Program-made: the position numbers and the translations under genes
Source: Planctomicrobium sp.
GTDB taxonomy: Bacteria; Planctomycetota; Planctomycetia; Planctomycetales; Planctomycetaceae
Assembly: GCA_018659505.1 (NCBI GenBank)
Contig: JABJMI010000044.1
Location: forward strand, 1-9,716
Direction of reading: 5' to 3'
DNA: 9,716 nucleotides
Notes under the pieces: model-generated
Told to the model about the DNA's origin: nothing
The model's database searches: none
What the model saw: only the letters and a program-made list of their open reading frames with translations
Part shown: positions 7,285 through 9,716 of the stretch, in pieces
Numbering within the stretch: position 1 is the stretch's first letter
Layout of the letters: the number at the start of each line of letters is the position of its first letter

Positions 7285-9123
7285 TCAGGAGAGTTCTGCC
7301 CATGTCGGAACGGATGTCGAGAAGACCATTCGCTCATCTACGTCAGGGTGCTTCAATGAAATTTCAGCAGCATGCAAACACATTGGTTGGTCAAGTTCTG
7401 ATGTTTGCGTTTCACCAAGTTGATTGTCTTCCAGGTATAATGGATCGCCAACTATCGGATGATCAAGATGCCACAGGTGAATGCGAATCTGGTTCGTGCG
7501 ACCGGTTTTAGGAAACGCACGTAACAAAGTGGTCCCATCTTCCAAATGGGCAACCCGCTCGAATTCAGTAAGAGCTGAGAGACCCTCAGTCTCATCAATT
7601 GTTCTGCAACCGTGCGAACCTGCTTCCCGGCTAATCCCCGCATCGCAAGTCATTGATTCCCACCCGACATGCCCTTGCACACGAGCCAGATAGACCTTCT
7701 CGACGGAACCATCTTCAAATTGAGGTTGAACCACTCGTGAAACATTCCGGGTTTTACAAAAGACAACAACACCAGTTGTATTCGCATCGAGCCGATGTGC
7801 TGGTCGTAATCGTAAAGGATAAAAGACTTCACCCAATATCCATTGCAGCGTGTTTCGATTGAAACGTCCACTTGGATGAACTGGCAACGGAGCCGGTTTA
7901 TTGACGACCACAAGTGAGTCATCCTCGTGCAGAATCTCAATGTCTACGTTGACAGGCGGTTCAATCGTCGCTGGAATGAGGTGGGCAAATTGATTTCCCG
8001 AGCGGACGATCAAGTCACCTGAGACAGCTTCTCCTCTTCGATGAATTTTTCCTGTTTCACACTCTTCTTTCCAATACTCCTCACCCATGTGAGGATGGCG
8101 TTGAATTAGAAATTCCAGCAGCGTCATTTGGTCAAACCGCTTTTCAACATTCAGCGGCAACACGTTCTCATAAGCGATCGAACCCGGCAACGGATTCGTC
8201 ACTTCAGCTAACTTTTCGAGTCGCTTCTTTCGCAGGCGATTCTCCTGCTCTTCGGGCGCTTCATAGCAATGTGGGCATGAATGAGGTGGATAGTAGAATG
8301 GGGATTCCTGATCGTCTTTCGAGAGCGGAGCCAGACACGCATAACATTGAGCGGTCTCTGTCTCTTTCAGGTTCGAGTCGAGTGCGACCCGTTTATCGAA
8401 GACAAAACATTCGCCGTCGTAGTGTTCTCCGCCACACTCCTCGAAATACTTGAGAATTCCGCCATCTAATTGATAGACGTCTTGAAAGCCTGCTTGCTCC
8501 ATAAATGGTCCCGCTTTTTCGCAGCGAATCCCTCCCGTACAGAACATGACAATCGGTCGGTCTTTGGTCTCTTCTGGGAGTTGCTCAACAGCTTTGGGGA
8601 AATCGCGAAAGTGATCGACGCCAATCGGGACAGCGTTCTCGAAGGTTCCGACTTTCACTTCGTAATCGTTTCTTGTGTCGAGCAGCATGACCTCTTTGCC
8701 CGCATCAAGCCACTCTTTCAACTGTTGAGCTTGGATTTTCCTCGAAGTGTGCTGCCGTGGATCAACCCCATCGACACTAAAAACGATGATCTCATTTTTA
8801 ATCTTGATCAGCATCCGTTTGAATGGTTGATAATCGCTGAAGCTTTCTTTGACGGGAAGGTCAGCGAGTACCGGGTCTTGCCTAAGATGTGCAAGAAGCC
8901 CATCAATATCTCTTCGCAGACCAGCGATGAATATATTGATTCCCTCGGGAGTCAATAAAATCGTGCCTTTCAAGCTCAGATTCTGACAAAGCTTTTTCAG
9001 GTCTTTCTTTCGACTCTCTAACTCATCCAGAGTCACAAACAGGTACGCTGCAATGTTCACAAACTGCTGATCGTTTGTTTCACTCATTGAAGAGGATGAG
9101 TCTGTTGTAACGTCCGCCGACAC
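7285..9123 (-). CDS. trhO: TrhO-type rhodanese (tRNA U34 hydroxylase) fused to an RluA-family pseudouridine synthase
   Basis: The 612-residue protein has two enzyme parts. Residues about 20-290 match TrhO/YceA: an N-terminal domain with GTILLTPEGIN (53-63), a rhodanese domain with LLDTRNDYE and the active loop CTGGIRC (C195, C201), then GECFVFDKRVALD (237-249) and a probable zinc-binding pair C260-x2-C263/C283-x2-C286. TrhO hydroxylates uridine 34 of tRNA, using O2. Residues about 331-385 resemble the S4-like N-terminal region of some RluA proteins. Residues about 390-612 are a pseudouridine synthase: HRLDANTTG (443-451, catalytic D446), EKVYLARVQG (475-484, Y478) and KTGRTNQIRIHL (539-550). 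Both active sites look intact and the frame is uninterrupted, so this is a true fusion and not a sequencing artefact. The GTG start at 9123 has AGGA 7 bases upstream; the internal ATG at 9087 has no such site. RNA target positions are inferred. Confidence 0.93.
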   Translation of the reverse strand: MSADVTTDSSSSMSETNDQQFVNIAAYLFVTLDELESRKKDLKKLCQNLSLKGTILLTPEGINIFIAGLRRDIDGLLAHLRQDPVLADLPVKESFSDYQPFKRMLIKIKNEIIVFSVDGVDPRQHTSRKIQAQQLKEWLDAGKEVMLLDTRNDYEVKVGTFENAVPIGVDHFRDFPKAVEQLPEETKDRPIVMFCTGGIRCEKAGPFMEQAGFQDVYQLDGGILKYFEECGGEHYDGECFVFDKRVALDSNLKETETAQCYACLAPLSKDDQESPFYYPPHSCPHCYEAPEEQENRLRKKRLEKLAEVTNPLPGSIAYENVLPLNVEKRFDQMTLLEFLIQRHPHMGEEYWKEECETGKIHRRGEAVSGDLIVRSGNQFAHLIPATIEPPVNVDIEILHEDDSLVVVNKPAPLPVHPSGRFNRNTLQWILGEVFYPLRLRPAHRLDANTTGVVVFCKTRNVSRVVQPQFEDGSVEKVYLARVQGHVGWESMTCDAGISREAGSHGCRTIDETEGLSALTEFERVAHLEDGTTLLRAFPKTGRTNQIRIHLWHLDHPIVGDPLYLEDNQLGETQTSELDQPMCLHAAEISLKHPDVDERMVFSTSVPTWAELS

Positions 9124-9130
9124 GATTGAA

Positions 9131-9134
9131 TCCT
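9131..9134 (-). promoter_or_regulatory. Ribosome binding site supporting the GTG start of the trhO-rluA fusion
   Basis: AGGA on the minus strand lies 7 bases before GTG at 9123. The next in-frame ATG, 12 codons later, is preceded by CTCATCCTCTTCA, with no purine-rich site, so GTG is preferred. Confidence 0.5.
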
Positions 9135-9255
9135 AAAGTACAATAAAGCAAAGATGATCTGTGAAACATTCAGTATACAAAAAAATGGCTGTTCGCAGAA
9201 TTCTGACTGATCAAGATCTTGAAAGTGACTATGATCCGATGAACTTGTAAAATTT

Positions 9256-9341
9256 AGAACACGGATATTCGCGGATGACGCAGATTTTCACGGATTAAAG
9301 AATCTGTGTTAATCCGCAATATCCGTGTCAATCCGCGTTCT
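9256..9341. repeat. 86-base imperfect inverted repeat made of ~10-base GGAT/ATCC units
   Basis: The left arm starts AGAACACGGAT and the right arm ends ATCCGCGTTCT, so the ends are near-perfect inverted copies. Within the left arm, GGAT-type cores recur at 9263, 9273, 9282 (AGAT) and 9292. In the right arm, ATCC-type cores recur at 9302 (ATCT), 9312, 9321 and 9331. Spacing is 9-10 bases throughout, close to one DNA helical turn. The two arms meet at an AT-rich centre (TTAAAGAA). I recall similar sequences (repeated CGCGGATT blocks) in intergenic DNA of several bacterial phyla. That is memory, not a search result. Confidence 0.8.
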
Positions 9342-9439
9342 CAACTATTGTTGAATTGTTAACTTTTACGCAAATGATCCCAAAGACAACTCTTCATTAA
9401 CCATAATTCTACATCGAACTTACATCGATCACCTCAATC

Positions 9440-9443
9440 AGGA
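9440..9443 (+). promoter_or_regulatory. Ribosome binding site of the nitroreductase gene
   Basis: AGGA lies 7 bases before ATG at 9451, a normal arrangement that supports this start. Confidence 0.55.
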
Positions 9444-9450
9444 ATTCCTC

Positions 9451-9716
9451 ATGTCTGACTTACCAAACCCGTTGGAGCACCGCTCTGCAGACCATCCAAT
9501 TGAAGAACTTTTTCTGAACCGCTGGTCACCCCGAGCCATGAACGGAGAGGGAGTCTCACAAGAAGCTACGAATCTTTTATTCGAAGCCGCTCGTTGGGCG
9601 CCGTCCACATACAATGAGCAGGAATGGCGATTCTTGTATGCACATAAAGATTCAGACCAGTGGTCAAATTTCTTTGATTTACTTGCTGACCCGAATCAAG
9701 CTTGGTGCAAAAACGC
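9451..9716 (+). CDS. Nitroreductase family protein, N-terminal part (runs off window)
   Basis: From ATG at 9451 the frame is open for 88 codons and two bases to the window edge. The product begins MSDLPNPLEHRSADHPIEEL and then shows the family's N-terminal blocks. FLNRWSPRAM (about 22-31) corresponds to the RRSxR-type FMN-phosphate contact. LLFEAARWAPSTYNEQEWRF (about 42-61) is the classical EAARWAPS-NxQPWRF motif. These enzymes are FMN-dependent NAD(P)H oxidoreductases, usually dimeric and cytoplasmic, acting on nitroaromatics, quinones or other small acceptors. The substrate cannot be told from this part. The gene is divergent from the trhO-rluA fusion, with the inverted repeat between them. 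Confidence 0.9.
   Translation, partial: MSDLPNPLEHRSADHPIEELFLNRWSPRAMNGEGVSQEATNLLFEAARWAPSTYNEQEWRFLYAHKDSDQWSNFFDLLADPNQAWCKN

Larger units (their letters stand above)
9124..9450. other. Divergent intergenic region between the fusion gene and the nitroreductase gene
   Basis: This 327-base region must carry both outward promoters. On the minus strand TATACT (9177-9172) is a possible -10 for the fusion gene, with a leader of about 45 bases, but no good -35 is visible. On the plus strand CATAAT (9402-9407) is a weak -10 candidate for the nitroreductase gene. The middle is filled by the large inverted repeat at 9256-9341. I see no coding frame of note. Confidence 0.6.

Noticed and set aside
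8470..8958. 162-codon open frame on the plus strand
   Set aside because: It lies entirely antisense to the rhodanese half of the fusion gene, which has unmistakable motifs on the minus strand. The plus-strand translation shows no family features.
1..9716. CRISPR array, IS element, prophage or defence system
   Set aside because: I saw no regularly spaced long repeats, transposase or integrase motifs, or clustered defence genes. The only periodic repeat (9256-9341) has units of about 10 bases and no spacers.

Overview
The window looks like a stretch of ordinary chromosome from a planctomycete of moderate GC content. The strongest pointers are a Tat-exported DUF1501 protein, a family greatly expanded in Planctomycetes, and the frequent GTG/TTG starts. 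The trigger factor and the GT-C membrane protein also have the diverged look I associate with that phylum. I cannot name a genus from the sequence alone. There is no phage, transposon, CRISPR array or toxin cluster.

Layout. Bases 1-180 (+) are the last 59 codons of chorismate synthase (aroC). Its stop region overlaps by 8 bases the TTG start of a 768-residue multipass membrane protein of the GT-C/ArnT-like type (173-2479, +), so the two are probably translationally coupled. Converging on it from the other strand is trpC (2532-3314, -). Upstream of trpC come a perfect-palindrome intrinsic terminator, a diverged trigger factor gene tig (3418-4881, -), a leader with two hairpins and an extended -10 candidate, and tRNA-Gly(GCC) (5155-5226, -). 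Next are a DUF1501 gene (5428-6837, -), a 447-base gap without a convincing gene, and a 612-codon fusion of a TrhO-type rhodanese with an RluA-type pseudouridine synthase (7285-9123, -). The last intergenic region carries an 86-base inverted repeat built from units of about 10 bases. The window ends in the first 88 codons of a nitroreductase-family gene (9451 onward, +).

How the genes relate. AroC makes chorismate and TrpC closes the indole ring later in tryptophan synthesis, but they lie on opposite strands and are not an operon. Three other features concern translation: the tRNA, the nascent-chain chaperone and the RNA-modifying fusion. The DUF1501 and GT-C proteins belong to envelope or export biology. 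Apart from aroC/GT-C, each gene seems to be its own transcription unit.

The most interesting items are the TrhO-RluA fusion, which joins a tRNA U34 hydroxylase to a pseudouridine synthase in one chain, the periodic inverted repeat at 9256-9341, and the possible attenuator-like leader of tig. I did not find a clearly new multi-gene system.
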